Numbered from the stretch's first letter, positions 1-8,965 are shown. The stretch is 64,000 nt of DNA from Casp-actino8 sp001510455 (GCA_027592035.1 JAQCIK010000006.1:33591-97590), one strand, 5' to 3'. Program-made: numbers and translations. The notes: a model not told the origin generated them from the letters alone.

Positions 1-1199
1 ACCCCGTTGGCCAGACGAACGGCCTCGTCCTCGTCCGCGAAGGTCTGAACCGTGATCACCGGTCCGAAGATCTCGGTCTGCACCATCTCGTCGGTCTGCT
101 TCAGATCGCACACCACGGTGGGCGGGAAGAAGTAGCCCTGCGTTCCCTGCCGCTGACCGCCGGTGGTGACACTGGCGTGCGACGGCAGGCGATCGAAGAA
201 TCCCGACACCCGGGCGAGCTGATTCGGATTGTTGACCGGCCCGAACAACACGTCCTCGTCGGGGGCGCCGCAGCCGGTGCCCTTGGCTTGTTCGGTCAGC
301 GCCGCCACGAAGTCCTTGTAGACCCCGGGGGCGCACAGAACACGCGTGGCCGCCGTGCAGTCCTGGCCGGCGTTGAAGTAACCGGCGATGGCGATGCCTT
401 CGGCTGCCGCTGCGATGTCGGCATCGTCGAACACGATCACCGGTGCCTTGCCTCCGAGTTCGAGGTGCACCCGCTTCAACGACTTCGATGCCGCTTCGGC
501 CACCTCCATTCCGGCGCGAACCGAACCGGTCACGCTCACGAGCGACGGGGTCTCATGACTCACCATCGCCCGGCCGGTGTCACGATCGCCGCACACCACG
601 TTGACCACACCGGGCGGTAAGAACTCGGCGCAGATCTCGGCGAGGAGTGTGGTGGTGACCGGCGTCGTGTCGCTCGGCTTCAGAACCACCGTGTTACCGG
701 CCGCAACCGCTGGGGCGAACTTCCACACCGCCATCATCATCGGATAGTTCCAAGGAGCGACCTGTGCGCAGACACCGACCGGCTCGCGCCGGATGTAACT
801 CGTCATGTTCGGGACGTATTCGCCGGCGCTCTTGCCTTCGAGATGTCGAGCGGCGGTTGCGAAGAAACGGACGTGATCGACCATGGGAGGAATCTCTTCC
901 GAACGGGTGATCTCGATCGGCTTCCCGCAGTTCTCGGACTCGAGGGCGATGAACTCCTCGCCTCGGCGCTCGATTTCGTCAGCGATCCTGAACAAGGCGA
1001 GTGAGCGATCCTTCGGCGGGGTGTCACGCCAGGCATCGAAGGCGTCGGAAGCGGCTCTCATGGCGGCGTCGATGTCGGCGGCGCCCGACAAGGGAGCAGT
1101 GGCGTATTGCTCACCGGTGGCCGGGTTCACGACCGGGATGGTGCGCCCGTCGGCGGCATCGACGTACTGGCCATTGACGAAATTCCGGTAGGTCTTCAT
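1..1199 (-). CDS. NAD(P)-dependent aldehyde dehydrogenase (C-terminus cut by window edge)
   Basis: Oxidises an aldehyde to its acid in the cytoplasm; the substrate cannot be read from sequence, though the overall look is that of aminobutyraldehyde/betaine aldehyde dehydrogenases. 399 residues are visible of a family that is usually about 480-500. The general base Glu247 lies in LELGGK and the catalytic Cys281 in GQDCTA; the cofactor-loop stretch PWNYP is also present. The ATG at 1199 has a TAGTCT hexamer 6 nt upstream, so initiation is probably leaderless. It is divergent from the P450 gene and may share its regulation. No frameshift is seen in the visible part. Confidence 0.9.
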   Translation of the reverse strand, partial: MKTYRNFVNGQYVDAADGRTIPVVNPATGEQYATAPLSGAADIDAAMRAASDAFDAWRDTPPKDRSLALFRIADEIERRGEEFIALESENCGKPIEITRSEEIPPMVDHVRFFATAARHLEGKSAGEYVPNMTSYIRREPVGVCAQVAPWNYPMMMAVWKFAPAVAAGNTVVLKPSDTTPVTTTLLAEICAEFLPPGVVNVVCGDRDTGRAMVSHETPSLVSVTGSVRAGMEVAEAASKSLKRVHLELGGKAPVIVFDDADIAAAAEGIAIAGYFNAGQDCTAATRVLCAPGVYKDFVAALTEQAKGTGCGAPDEDVLFGPVNNPNQLARVSGFFDRLPSHASVTTGGQRQGTQGYFFPPTVVCDLKQTDEMVQTEIFGPVITVQTFADEDEAVRLANG

Positions 1200-1205
1200 G
1201 CCGAG

Positions 1206-1249
1206 AGACTAGATCGGCACGGGTCGCGCGGTCTGCAGAGGGCTAGGTT
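1206..1249. promoter_or_regulatory. Divergent leaderless-type promoters (aldehyde dehydrogenase / P450)
   Basis: A minus-strand TAGTCT (1206-1211) sits 6 nt before the aldehyde dehydrogenase ATG. A plus-strand TAGGTT (1244-1249) sits 6 nt before the P450 ATG. Neither gene has a Shine-Dalgarno. The -10 assignment is inferred from recurrence of the same spacing across the window. Confidence 0.5.
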
Positions 1250-1255
1250 CACCTC

Positions 1256-2470
1256 ATGGCAATCCCTGTCGATCAAATCAATCTGCCCACCGTCGACTTC
1301 GGCCTCGCCGACACCGAGGACCAGCGCCGCCACCTCGAATCGATCGCCCGGGACTCCTGGATGGCGCGTGGCCCGTTCGGCTACGTCGTCTTCTCGTACG
1401 AGGACTGTGTCGCGATCCTGCGCGACAAGCGTTGGCACAACGCGGCGAGCATCGTCACCGAACTTCGTGCCGTCTCCGATCCGCGGCTGAACGAGAGACG
1501 TCGCGAGACCATCTTGTCGGCCGAAGGAGACACGCACACTCGTCTGCGGCGGCTGGTCGCGTCGTCGTTCACACCGCGCTCGGCCGACGCCCTCCGCCCC
1601 TTCATGCGGGAAGTGCTGAATGAACTTCTCGATCCGCATACGCCGTCGGGGCGCTGTGACCTGACCGTCGACGTGCTCGAGCACTACCCGATTCCGATCA
1701 TCTGCGAGTTGCTGGGCGCGCCCCGAAAGGATTGGCAACTCTTCAGTCGTTGGGCCGAGGACGTCCTTCGTATTTTCAACGCCACAGCCGCCGACGAAGT
1801 CGACCTCATCATCGAAGCACAAGATTCACTCGAGGAGTACGTACGAGGACTGATCGCCGATCGACGTCGCAAACCGGCCGAAGACCTCATCACGTCACTC
1901 ATCGCAGCTGAAGAAGCCGGTGACAAACTCTCCGAGGACGAACTCGTCATGATGGTCCAAGCCGTCATCGTCGGTGGCACCGACACCACGCGCAATCAAC
2001 TCGGTTGCTCAGTGGCCCTGCTTGCTGAACACCCCGATCAGTGGGCCGCTCTCGCCGAGGAACCCGACCTGGCGCCTCGCGCGGTCGAGGAGACGATGCG
2101 GGTCGCAGGAGCCGTCCGAGGCACCGGACGTTTCGCGAGCGTCGACATCGAGTATCGGGGCATTCACTTCCCCGCCGGTACGTTCGTCGCACCAGCACTC
2201 GCCGTTGCGAATCTCGACGAGAACGTGTTCACCGCCGCTCACGACTTCGACATCAGGCGTGAACCTGCCGGCCAACCACAGATGACATTCGGATCGGGTA
2301 TCCACTACTGCCTCGGTGCCGCTCTCGCTCGCGCCGAACAGCAAGAAGCCCTGCCGATTCTCGCCCGCCGTATGCCCAACATGAAGATCGACGGCGCCGT
2401 CACCTGGAAGCCCTCGACGGTGGCGATCTTCGGGCCCGAGAAACTGCCCCTCACCTTCGACCCCAACTGA
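1256..2470 (+). CDS. Cytochrome P450
   Basis: Soluble bacterial-type P450 of 404 residues, a normal length, with no membrane anchor. The I-helix oxygen-activation motif GGTDTT is at about 240-245, the K-helix ExxR at 279-282 (EETMR), and the heme-binding loop FGSGIHYCLG places the axial thiolate at Cys352. It needs a ferredoxin and a reductase, and neither is encoded nearby. A class III aminotransferase follows after 14 nt, so the two are probably co-transcribed. Substrate unknown: oxidation followed by transamination, or separate steps of an amine or amino-acid tailoring route, would fit. Confidence 0.95.
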   Translation: MAIPVDQINLPTVDFGLADTEDQRRHLESIARDSWMARGPFGYVVFSYEDCVAILRDKRWHNAASIVTELRAVSDPRLNERRRETILSAEGDTHTRLRRLVASSFTPRSADALRPFMREVLNELLDPHTPSGRCDLTVDVLEHYPIPIICELLGAPRKDWQLFSRWAEDVLRIFNATAADEVDLIIEAQDSLEEYVRGLIADRRRKPAEDLITSLIAAEEAGDKLSEDELVMMVQAVIVGGTDTTRNQLGCSVALLAEHPDQWAALAEEPDLAPRAVEETMRVAGAVRGTGRFASVDIEYRGIHFPAGTFVAPALAVANLDENVFTAAHDFDIRREPAGQPQMTFGSGIHYCLGAALARAEQQEALPILARRMPNMKIDGAVTWKPSTVAIFGPEKLPLTFDPN

Positions 2471-2484
2471 TCCGAGGAAACCAC

Positions 2485-3828
2485 ATGGATCGCGAACGGC
2501 TCGCGACTCGTCATCGAGAAGAGTTCGACCTCTTCGCCCGCACCCACCCCCGTTCGGCCGAGATCACCGGCAGCGCCCGGCGTCATCTCGTCGCCGGTGT
2601 TCCCATGCCGTGGATGACGCGGTGGCCGGGCGGATTTCCGGTGTTCGTCGATCATGCATCGGGGGCACGATTCGTCGACGTCGACGGACACGAATACGTC
2701 GACTTCTGCATGGGTGACACCGGGGCCATGGCCGGCCACGCACTCCCGGCGGTGACCGACGCACTCGCCGAACGCGCGCGTCGCGGTATCACCACCATGT
2801 TGCCGAGTGAGGACGCCGTGTGGGTGGCCGACGAATTACGTCGACGTTTCGGTCTCGACAAATGGCAGATCGCAATGACGGCGACCGATGCCAACCGATT
2901 CGTTCTTCGATTGGCGCGCGCCATCACCGGACGTCCGAAGATCGCCGTGATCGACTGGTGTTATCACGGAACAGTCGACGAGACGCTCGTCATTCGCGGG
3001 GCCGATGGTCGAACGATGCATCGACCGGGGGCCATCGGTCCGAGTGCCGATGTGGAAGTCACCACCCGCGTCGTGCCTTTCAACGATCTCGAAGCACTCG
3101 ATGCCGCCCTCGCCCACGGCGATGTCGCCTGCCTCTTGATGGAACCGGCGCTGACCAACATAGGAATCGTCCTGCCCGATCCCGGTTATCTCGATCGAGT
3201 TCGCGAGGTCACCCGCCGTCACGGAGTGCTCTGGGTGGTCGACGAAACGCACACCATTTGTGCCGGACCCGGAGGATGCACCAAGGCTTGGGGTCTTGAT
3301 CCAGATTTCTTCGTGATCGGTAAACCGATCGGCGGTGGCATGCCAGTGGCCGTCTACGGAATGACCGACGAGGTCGCCGACCGAGTCGAGTCACTCATCG
3401 GCGATCATCTCGTGGACGTGTCGGGCATCGGAGGAACGCTCACTGGCAATGCACTCGCACTCGCTGCGGTGAGAGCGACGCTCTCGACCACCCTTCTCGA
3501 GGACGACTTCGCGCGAATGATCGACTTGGCCACGTCGTGGACCAAAGGTGTCGAGAGCGCCTTCCGGGCGCGTCGGCTCGACTGGCACGTGCAGCAACTC
3601 GGGGCCCGAGCCGAGTACTGGTTCTGTCCCCCACCCCGCAACGGCGCCGATGCCGCCGCCGCCTCCGACCACGAACTCGACGCGTACATGCACCTGTTCG
3701 CTCTGAACCGGGGAGTTCTGCTGACGCCGTTCCACAACATGGCGCTGATGTCCCCGGCCCACCGGTCGGCCGACGTCGATCGGCACACCGAGGTGTTCGT
3801 GGAGTCCTTGGCCTCGCTTCTCGACTGA
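2485..3828 (+). CDS. Class III PLP-dependent aminotransferase (glutamate-1-semialdehyde aminotransferase-like)
   Basis: 447-residue fold-type I aminotransferase. The cofactor-binding Asp is in VVDETH (Asp253) and the Schiff-base Lys in IGKPIGGG (Lys280); a GGTLTGN segment near residue 315 matches the family. It resembles glutamate-1-semialdehyde aminomutases and omega-aminotransferases, but there are no other tetrapyrrole genes nearby, so a biosynthetic or catabolic transaminase is more likely than HemL. It starts 14 nt after the P450 stop with GAGGAAA upstream. Amino donor and acceptor are unknown. Confidence 0.88.
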   Translation: MDRERLATRHREEFDLFARTHPRSAEITGSARRHLVAGVPMPWMTRWPGGFPVFVDHASGARFVDVDGHEYVDFCMGDTGAMAGHALPAVTDALAERARRGITTMLPSEDAVWVADELRRRFGLDKWQIAMTATDANRFVLRLARAITGRPKIAVIDWCYHGTVDETLVIRGADGRTMHRPGAIGPSADVEVTTRVVPFNDLEALDAALAHGDVACLLMEPALTNIGIVLPDPGYLDRVREVTRRHGVLWVVDETHTICAGPGGCTKAWGLDPDFFVIGKPIGGGMPVAVYGMTDEVADRVESLIGDHLVDVSGIGGTLTGNALALAAVRATLSTTLLEDDFARMIDLATSWTKGVESAFRARRLDWHVQQLGARAEYWFCPPPRNGADAAAASDHELDAYMHLFALNRGVLLTPFHNMALMSPAHRSADVDRHTEVFVESLASLLD

Positions 3829-3993
3829 CTCGAGGGGTCCGACGCGGACACGGGAGGGTCCGTCCCGTAATTCGAACATTCTTCGAATTGGCGTGATACT
3901 GTGACTCAATCGTGAGATACAGATCTCCCTGACCCTCGCTCGCCGTGCCGTAACGGTTGGCACGACGTTCACGAAAGGATCGGCCCGTCCGTC

Positions 3994-4920
3994 ATGAAGC
4001 GCACCTCGGCGACCCACCCATCGAAGCTCCGAATCAGGCGTTACGTCCTTGCGACCGTCACGGTCGCCGGCCTCCTGGCCGGCGCGACCGGGTGTGGCGG
4101 AGACGATGGCTCAGCATCGAACGACGCCGACGTCCAGGCGCTCATCGAGCAACTCCTTGCGGCCGCGCAACAGGGAGCCACTCCCGATGAGCTCGCCGAC
4201 CTTCTGGCCGAGGCCGACCCTGATCTCATCACCCAGGTGGTCCCCGAGATCGAAAATCAACTGGACATCGACGTTCCCGAAACGACCGTTGCGCCGACGA
4301 CTCTCCCTGGTGGGGACGATCAGACCTCACCCCAAGGAGACGGGAGCGGCGCCGGTTCGAGCGGTGGCTCCGTCCCCACGATCACAGTGCCCGGCGGTAT
4401 CCCCACCGTGCCCGGATTGGCCACACCGAGCCTGCCCAGCACCACCAAAGCACCGGTGGTGACGCTTCCCGGTGGCACCCCCAGCCTTCCCGGACTGGGC
4501 ACACCTTCCCTGCCATCGACCACCAAGGCGCCCGCGATCACGCTTCCGGGTGGCACCCCCAGCATTCCCGGACTCGGCACACCGTCTCTGCCGTCGACCT
4601 CGGCTCCTGCGAACACCACCGTCACGTTCGATCTCGTGCAGCTGGACGACCGGAGTGACTCCAAGTTCCTTCAGGTCATCCTGTCGGTCGATTCCGTCGG
4701 CAAACCCGCCTTCGTCGACCTCAATTACGACTCGCTCTCGGGAGTCGTGACTCGACGCCTCAGCCTCAACTTCGAGCAGCAGATGGACCCCGACACATCG
4801 CTGTGGACTCTCGTGATGAGCTCGGACACCGATCCCTGCTCTCTTCGCTTCACCATCGTTGACAACCTGATGGTCAATACCAAGGGCGTCACTTCGTACA
4901 AGAGGTTCATGGGTTGCTGA
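3994..4920 (+). CDS. Lipoprotein with Pro/Gly/Ser/Thr-rich tandem repeats
   Basis: 308-residue secreted protein. A basic N-terminus and a hydrophobic segment end in an ATGC sequence at about residues 27-34, a tolerable but non-ideal lipobox (position -3 is Ala). An acidic Leu/Ala-rich stretch follows (about 40-90), then three 26-residue repeats of the type PGGTPSLPGLGTPSLPSTTK (about 131-205), then a compact C-terminal domain of about 100 residues with two Cys (PCSL and the terminal GC) that may pair. The repeats look like a cell-wall-spanning linker presenting the C-terminal domain. That domain is not recognised and no function is assigned. Confidence 0.75.
   Translation: MKRTSATHPSKLRIRRYVLATVTVAGLLAGATGCGGDDGSASNDADVQALIEQLLAAAQQGATPDELADLLAEADPDLITQVVPEIENQLDIDVPETTVAPTTLPGGDDQTSPQGDGSGAGSSGGSVPTITVPGGIPTVPGLATPSLPSTTKAPVVTLPGGTPSLPGLGTPSLPSTTKAPAITLPGGTPSIPGLGTPSLPSTSAPANTTVTFDLVQLDDRSDSKFLQVILSVDSVGKPAFVDLNYDSLSGVVTRRLSLNFEQQMDPDTSLWTLVMSSDTDPCSLRFTIVDNLMVNTKGVTSYKRFMGC
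4384..4605 (+). repeat. 78-bp in-frame tandem repeat, about 2.9 copies
   Basis: Copies begin at 4384, 4462 and 4540, each starting with the Thr codon of a T-[VL]-P-G-G unit; the last copy is shorter. The period equals 26 codons and encodes the Pro-rich linker of the lipoprotein. Copy number could vary between strains by slippage. Confidence 0.85.
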
Positions 4921-4963
4921 TCACTCGCCGTGTTTCGACACGGTGCATGGCGAAGATCCTGCC

Positions 4964-4969
4964 TAACGT
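4964..4969 (+). promoter_or_regulatory. Leaderless-type -10 (TAACGT) of LLM oxidoreductase
   Basis: TAACGT lies 6 nt before the ATG at 4976, with no Shine-Dalgarno between. Inferred from the recurring pattern. Confidence 0.45.
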
Positions 4970-4975
4970 GACGGC

Positions 4976-6022
4976 ATGACTCGCGACATCAAACTCGGTT
5001 ACAACACCGGTTACTGGTCGGCCGGACCGCCGGCCGGTGCTTTCGATGCGGTGAAGGAGGCCGAGCGCCTCGGATTCGATTCGATCTGGACCGCCGAGGC
5101 CTACGGGTCGGACGCTCTCACGCCACTCGCCTGGTGGGGTGCACACACCGAGAAGGTGCGTCTCGGAACGGCGATCATGCAGATGAACGCCCGCACACCC
5201 ACGGCAGCGGCGATGGCGGCGATCACACTCGATCACCTCTCGAACGGACGCTTCATCCTCGGTCTCGGCGCGAGCGGCCCACAGGTCGTCGAAGGTTGGT
5301 ACGGCCAGGCGTACGGCAAGCCGCTGGCCCGTACCCGTGAATACGTCGACGTCGTGCGGCAGGTACTGGCGCGTGAAAAGCCGGTCGAGAAACACGGGGA
5401 GTTCTACGACCTCCCCTACACCGGTGCCGACGGCAAGGGGCTCGGTAAGGCCTTGCGTTCGACCGTCCACCCGCTGCGCTCCGACATCCCGATCTTCCTG
5501 GCCGCCGAAGGACCGAAGAACGTGGCCCTGTCGGCCGAGATCTGCGACGGCTGGTTGCCCTTGTTCTTCTCACCGAAAGAGGACGGCTTCTATCGCACAT
5601 GTCTGGCCGAAGGTTTCGCCAAGTCCGGCGACCCGAACAAGGCCGACCGTTTCGAAGTGGCGTCGACGGTGATGATCATTCCCGGCGAAGACGCCGAGAA
5701 ATGCGCCGACATGGTGCGACCCTTCCTCGCGTTGTACGCCGGTGGAATGGGAGCGCGGGGCGCCAACTTCCACTTCGAGGTGTTCGCCCGCATGGGGTAC
5801 GAGGACGTCGCCACCAAGGTGCAGGACCTCTACCTCGAAGGCAAGAAGGACGAAGCGGCGGCGGCGATCCCGCTGAGGATGGTCGAGGACGTGGCCCTCG
5901 TGGGTCCGCCCGACAAGATCAAGGACGAACTGGCGAAGTGGAAAGAGACGTGCATCAGCACGTTCCTGGTGAGCGGACCGGCCATGGTCCTGCCGCTCTA
6001 CGCCGACCTCATCCTCTCCTGA
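4976..6022 (+). CDS. LLM-class F420-dependent oxidoreductase
   Basis: 348-residue luciferase-like TIM-barrel protein. The N-terminal strand KLGYNTGYW, the EAERLGFDSIW helix and the RLGTAIMQ and GRFILGLGASGP segments are typical of the F420-binding branch of the family (F420-dependent glucose-6-phosphate dehydrogenase or methylene-H4MPT reductase-like). It probably transfers hydride between F420 and an unknown, possibly acyl-CoA or lipid, substrate. The window also encodes FO synthase (fbiC at 19349), so the cofactor is available. The gene is monocistronic and converges on the zinc-ribbon gene. Confidence 0.85.
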   Translation: MTRDIKLGYNTGYWSAGPPAGAFDAVKEAERLGFDSIWTAEAYGSDALTPLAWWGAHTEKVRLGTAIMQMNARTPTAAAMAAITLDHLSNGRFILGLGASGPQVVEGWYGQAYGKPLARTREYVDVVRQVLAREKPVEKHGEFYDLPYTGADGKGLGKALRSTVHPLRSDIPIFLAAEGPKNVALSAEICDGWLPLFFSPKEDGFYRTCLAEGFAKSGDPNKADRFEVASTVMIIPGEDAEKCADMVRPFLALYAGGMGARGANFHFEVFARMGYEDVATKVQDLYLEGKKDEAAAAIPLRMVEDVALVGPPDKIKDELAKWKETCISTFLVSGPAMVLPLYADLILS

Positions 6023-6026
6023 TTTC

Positions 6027-6100
6027 GACCAAATTCGCCCACTCTGTTGCGCTAGTACCCACCCACGGTGCTCAATGCATCAGAGTGGGCGATTTTGATC
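6027..6100. terminator. Long inverted repeat between convergent genes
   Basis: The left arm (6027-6046) and right arm (6081-6100) match at 18 of 20 positions around a 34-nt loop; the inner 12 bp (TCGCCCACTCTG/CAGAGTGGGCGA) are perfect. It lies between the LLM gene and the oppositely oriented zinc-ribbon gene and overlaps the latter's stop codon. A bidirectional terminator is likely; a REP-like dispersed element is an alternative. Confidence 0.55.
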
Positions 6101-6275
6101 AGTCGCAGCAGGAGTCGCGCCAGCCGCATCCCTTGCACTTGAAGTGAGCGTGTTCGGGGAACAGGTCTCCCCCGCACAGCGGGCACTCGGCGAAGGTCCC
6201 GAGCGGCGATCGGCACGATCCGCCATCGGCCGGCGGCGGCACCAACTGTTCGAGAGGTCGGACGTCACCTGACAT
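6099..6275 (-). CDS. Small zinc-ribbon protein (58 aa)
   Basis: A 58-residue reading frame ending CPLCGGDL...FKCKGCGWRDSCCD. Two CxxC pairs (Cys31/34 and Cys47/50) form a probable zinc ribbon, followed by a terminal Cys-Cys pair. The C-terminal signature CxxCG(W/Y)RDSCC is a recognisable motif of tiny conserved bacterial zinc-ribbon proteins of unknown function. It may bind nucleic acid or a partner protein (inference only). A GGAGG sits just before the ATG but is too close for ideal use, so the start is moderately certain. It is easily missed by automatic calling because of its length. Confidence 0.75.
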   Translation of the reverse strand: MSGDVRPLEQLVPPPADGGSCRSPLGTFAECPLCGGDLFPEHAHFKCKGCGWRDSCCD

Positions 6276-6340
6276 GCCTCCAGTTTGTCACCACCCAGAG
6301 TTCGCCCGGGTGACCGTCACTAGGCTCGCATCACCCCTCC

Positions 6341-7600
6341 ATGTCATCGACCACCAGCGATCCCCTGCCCCACTCGCACACCCCCGGCTCGGCCCGAGCG
6401 GCTTTTTCGTACCGCAGTTATCGCATCATCTGGACCGGACTCTTCCTGTCGAGCATCGGAACCTGGATGCAGAACCTGGCGTTGCCCGCCTACATCGATC
6501 ACCGCACGGGTTCGGCCCGCATCGTCGGAATCCTCATCTTCGCCCAACTCGGACCACTTCTTCTTCTGGCCATTCCCGGCAGCATCATCGCCGACCGAGT
6601 GAATCGACGCGTCTTCCTCCTCGCGATGGAGTGGCTTCAACTCGTGTTCTCACTCGTGCTCGCCGCCATCGTCGCGATCGACGGTCCGATCTGGTCGATC
6701 TTTCTCGTCCAGCTCGTGATCGGCACCGGTAACGCGCTCAACGCACCGGCCTTCCAAGCCAGCATTCCTCTTCTCGTCGATCGACGCGACCTGGCCGGCG
6801 CCATCAGCATGAACTCGATCCAATTGAACGGAAGTCGCGTTCTCGGCCCCACACTCGCCGCCGTCCTCACCTTGTGGGGAGTGTCGACGGCCGGACTCTT
6901 CGTCATCAACTCGTTCACCTATCTGTTCCTCATCGTGGCGATCGGCATGGTCACGATCCCCGACATTCGCGGGGATCACGTCGCAAAGGGCTGGCAGCAG
7001 TTCCTCATCGGTCTGCGTATCAGCCGCCAACGCACGGTGCTGTCGCGACTCCTCGTGGCCATGGCCACCTTCTCACTCTTCTCGCTCGTTCTCGTCGCAC
7101 TCTTCCCGTCGGTCACTCGACTCAACTTCGGCGTCGATTCCGAGAGCTCCACCTTCAAGGCGATCTACGCCGTCTGGGGACTCGGGGCGTTCACCGGCGC
7201 CGTCCTCACCGGCACGGTCCTCACTCGATTCCGACGTCCGAAAGTCATCACCTACGGATTCCTCGGATTCGGCGTGTCACTCGCCGCCTTCGCGCTCGTT
7301 CGATCCCCCGGACCAGCATTTCCGATCGGCTTCGTCCTCGGCATCTTCTATTTCATGCTCGCCACGGCGATGATCACCGTCTTCCAGGAGAACCTGCGCG
7401 ACACCGAACGAGTCCGAGTGATGCCTCTCTGGTTCATGGCCTTCGGAGGAACCGTCACCATCGGCGGCCTCATCGCCGGACCCATCATCGATGCCATCGG
7501 AGCGAGATGGGTTCTCCTCTTCGGAGCACTCTACGCGATCCACCTGGCACGCTGGTGCAACATCGATCGACTTCCGCGAAACGCCTTTCTCACCGATTGA
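6341..7600 (+). CDS. Major facilitator superfamily exporter
   Basis: 419-residue integral membrane protein with about 12 hydrophobic segments. The N-terminal FRSYRIIWTGLFLSSIGTWMQ and the loop ADRVNRR between TM2 and TM3 are characteristic of the EntS/MFS_3-type drug or siderophore exporter branch. It probably uses the proton-motive force to expel small molecules; the substrate is unknown. No Shine-Dalgarno; a TAGGCT hexamer lies 14 nt before the start, farther than the usual leaderless spacing. It is convergent with murF, with only 7 bp between stop codons. Confidence 0.88.
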   Translation: MSSTTSDPLPHSHTPGSARAAFSYRSYRIIWTGLFLSSIGTWMQNLALPAYIDHRTGSARIVGILIFAQLGPLLLLAIPGSIIADRVNRRVFLLAMEWLQLVFSLVLAAIVAIDGPIWSIFLVQLVIGTGNALNAPAFQASIPLLVDRRDLAGAISMNSIQLNGSRVLGPTLAAVLTLWGVSTAGLFVINSFTYLFLIVAIGMVTIPDIRGDHVAKGWQQFLIGLRISRQRTVLSRLLVAMATFSLFSLVLVALFPSVTRLNFGVDSESSTFKAIYAVWGLGAFTGAVLTGTVLTRFRRPKVITYGFLGFGVSLAAFALVRSPGPAFPIGFVLGIFYFMLATAMITVFQENLRDTERVRVMPLWFMAFGGTVTIGGLIAGPIIDAIGARWVLLFGALYAIHLARWCNIDRLPRNAFLTD

Positions 7601-7607
7601 TCGAAGC

Positions 7608-8939
7608 TCACTGAGTGACGCGCTCGACGAGTCGGTCGAGACCGGCTACCCGGCTGCCCTTCACGAGAACCGCCGCCGTCTCGTCGAGATCGAGGATCTG
7701 CGTGACCGCGTCGTCGATCGTCGTAGCCGGAACCCCGTAGGAATCGGTTCCTACCGCAATCACTTCCACGTCGAGTCGGGCCGCCAAGTCGCTGATCCGT
7801 CGATGGGCCGCAACTTCGTCGTCGAGTTCGGCCATGAGACCCAGCACTGCGATCCGACGGGAGGCTCGTAATCCGGCCAACGTCTCGAGAGCCGCTTGTA
7901 CGGACGTCGGGTTGGCGTTGTACGAATCGTCGACGATCGTTGCTCCCGTCGGCACACGAAGAATTTTCATTCGATGTGGCGACAACGAGGCGCTGGCCAA
8001 GCCCTCGGCCATGGCATCGAGCGGGATGCCGAGTACCAACCCGGTCGCCAAGGCCGCCGCGGCATTCGAGGCCATGTGACGTCCCGGAATCGACAGCCTC
8101 ACGTCGATCGCGCCGTTCGGTGTGAACGCCGTGAATCTGGCGTCACCGAGTGGCCCGAGGTCGAGGCCGGTGATCCGCACGTCGGCTTCGGCCGACTCAC
8201 CGAAGGTCACGACACGGGCATTCGTTCGCGATCGCATCGCCACCACTCGTGGATCGTCGGCATTGAGCACGGCGGCTCCGAAGGACGGCAACGCTTCGAC
8301 GAGTTCCCCTTTGGCCTGCGCGACACCGTCGATCCCACCGACTTTCGAGGTGTGCGCTTCTCCGACGCGTGTGACGACACCGATGGCTGGTCGAGCGACA
8401 CGACAGAGCGAGTCGATCTGCCCGAATCCGCGCATCCCCATCTCGAGAACCAGAACCTCGGTATCGCGAGGAGCGTTCAAGATGGTGACCGGAAGACCCT
8501 GCTCGTTGTTGTAACTGCGGGGGTTGGCAACCGTTCGACGTGATGGCGACACAGCGGCTGCAACGAAATCCTTGGTGGAGGTCTTGCCCACCGAACCGGT
8601 GATTCCGACTGCCATGGTGCCGGCCGGAAAAAGGCTTCGGGCCCATCTGGCGGCGTCCATGAGCGCAACGGACGTGTCAGGTACGACGATCGAGGTCGTA
8701 CGCGTCGCCACATCAGGCGATGGCTCTCGTGACACCAGACAGGCCACCGCTCCGGCTTCGACCGCACCGGGAACGAAGTCGTGACCGTCCCGTTCGGCGA
8801 TCAGAGCCACGAACATCTGCCCCGGTCGCAGATCACGCGAGTCGAACGATGCGCCGTCGATCTCGACATCGGGCCCCGACACACGACACGGCCCGTGCTC
8901 GGACAGAGCACGGGCCAGATCGGAAGCACGCCAACGCAT
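7608..8939 (-). CDS. murF: UDP-N-acetylmuramoyl-tripeptide--D-alanyl-D-alanine ligase
   Basis: Adds D-Ala-D-Ala to the UDP-MurNAc-tripeptide, the last cytoplasmic step of peptidoglycan precursor synthesis. 443 residues. The ATP-binding loop GITGSVGKTSTK is at about 112-123, the EMGMRG and DDSYNANP motifs are present, and the order of N-terminal, central and C-terminal domains is normal. The ATG at 8939 was preferred to a longer frame (to 9080) because TACCGT lies 6 nt upstream and the extra residues are not MurF-like. It stands alone rather than inside a division/cell-wall cluster. Confidence 0.93.
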   Translation of the reverse strand: MRWRASDLARALSEHGPCRVSGPDVEIDGASFDSRDLRPGQMFVALIAERDGHDFVPGAVEAGAVACLVSREPSPDVATRTTSIVVPDTSVALMDAARWARSLFPAGTMAVGITGSVGKTSTKDFVAAAVSPSRRTVANPRSYNNEQGLPVTILNAPRDTEVLVLEMGMRGFGQIDSLCRVARPAIGVVTRVGEAHTSKVGGIDGVAQAKGELVEALPSFGAAVLNADDPRVVAMRSRTNARVVTFGESAEADVRITGLDLGPLGDARFTAFTPNGAIDVRLSIPGRHMASNAAAALATGLVLGIPLDAMAEGLASASLSPHRMKILRVPTGATIVDDSYNANPTSVQAALETLAGLRASRRIAVLGLMAELDDEVAAHRRISDLAARLDVEVIAVGTDSYGVPATTIDDAVTQILDLDETAAVLVKGSRVAGLDRLVERVTQ

Positions 8940-8945
8940 GCTCGA

Positions 8946-8951
8946 ACGGTA
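8946..8951 (-). promoter_or_regulatory. Leaderless-type -10 (TACCGT) of murF
   Basis: Minus-strand TACCGT 6 nt before the murF ATG; no Shine-Dalgarno. Confidence 0.45.
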
Positions 8952-8965
8952 GTTGTCGTGAACGG

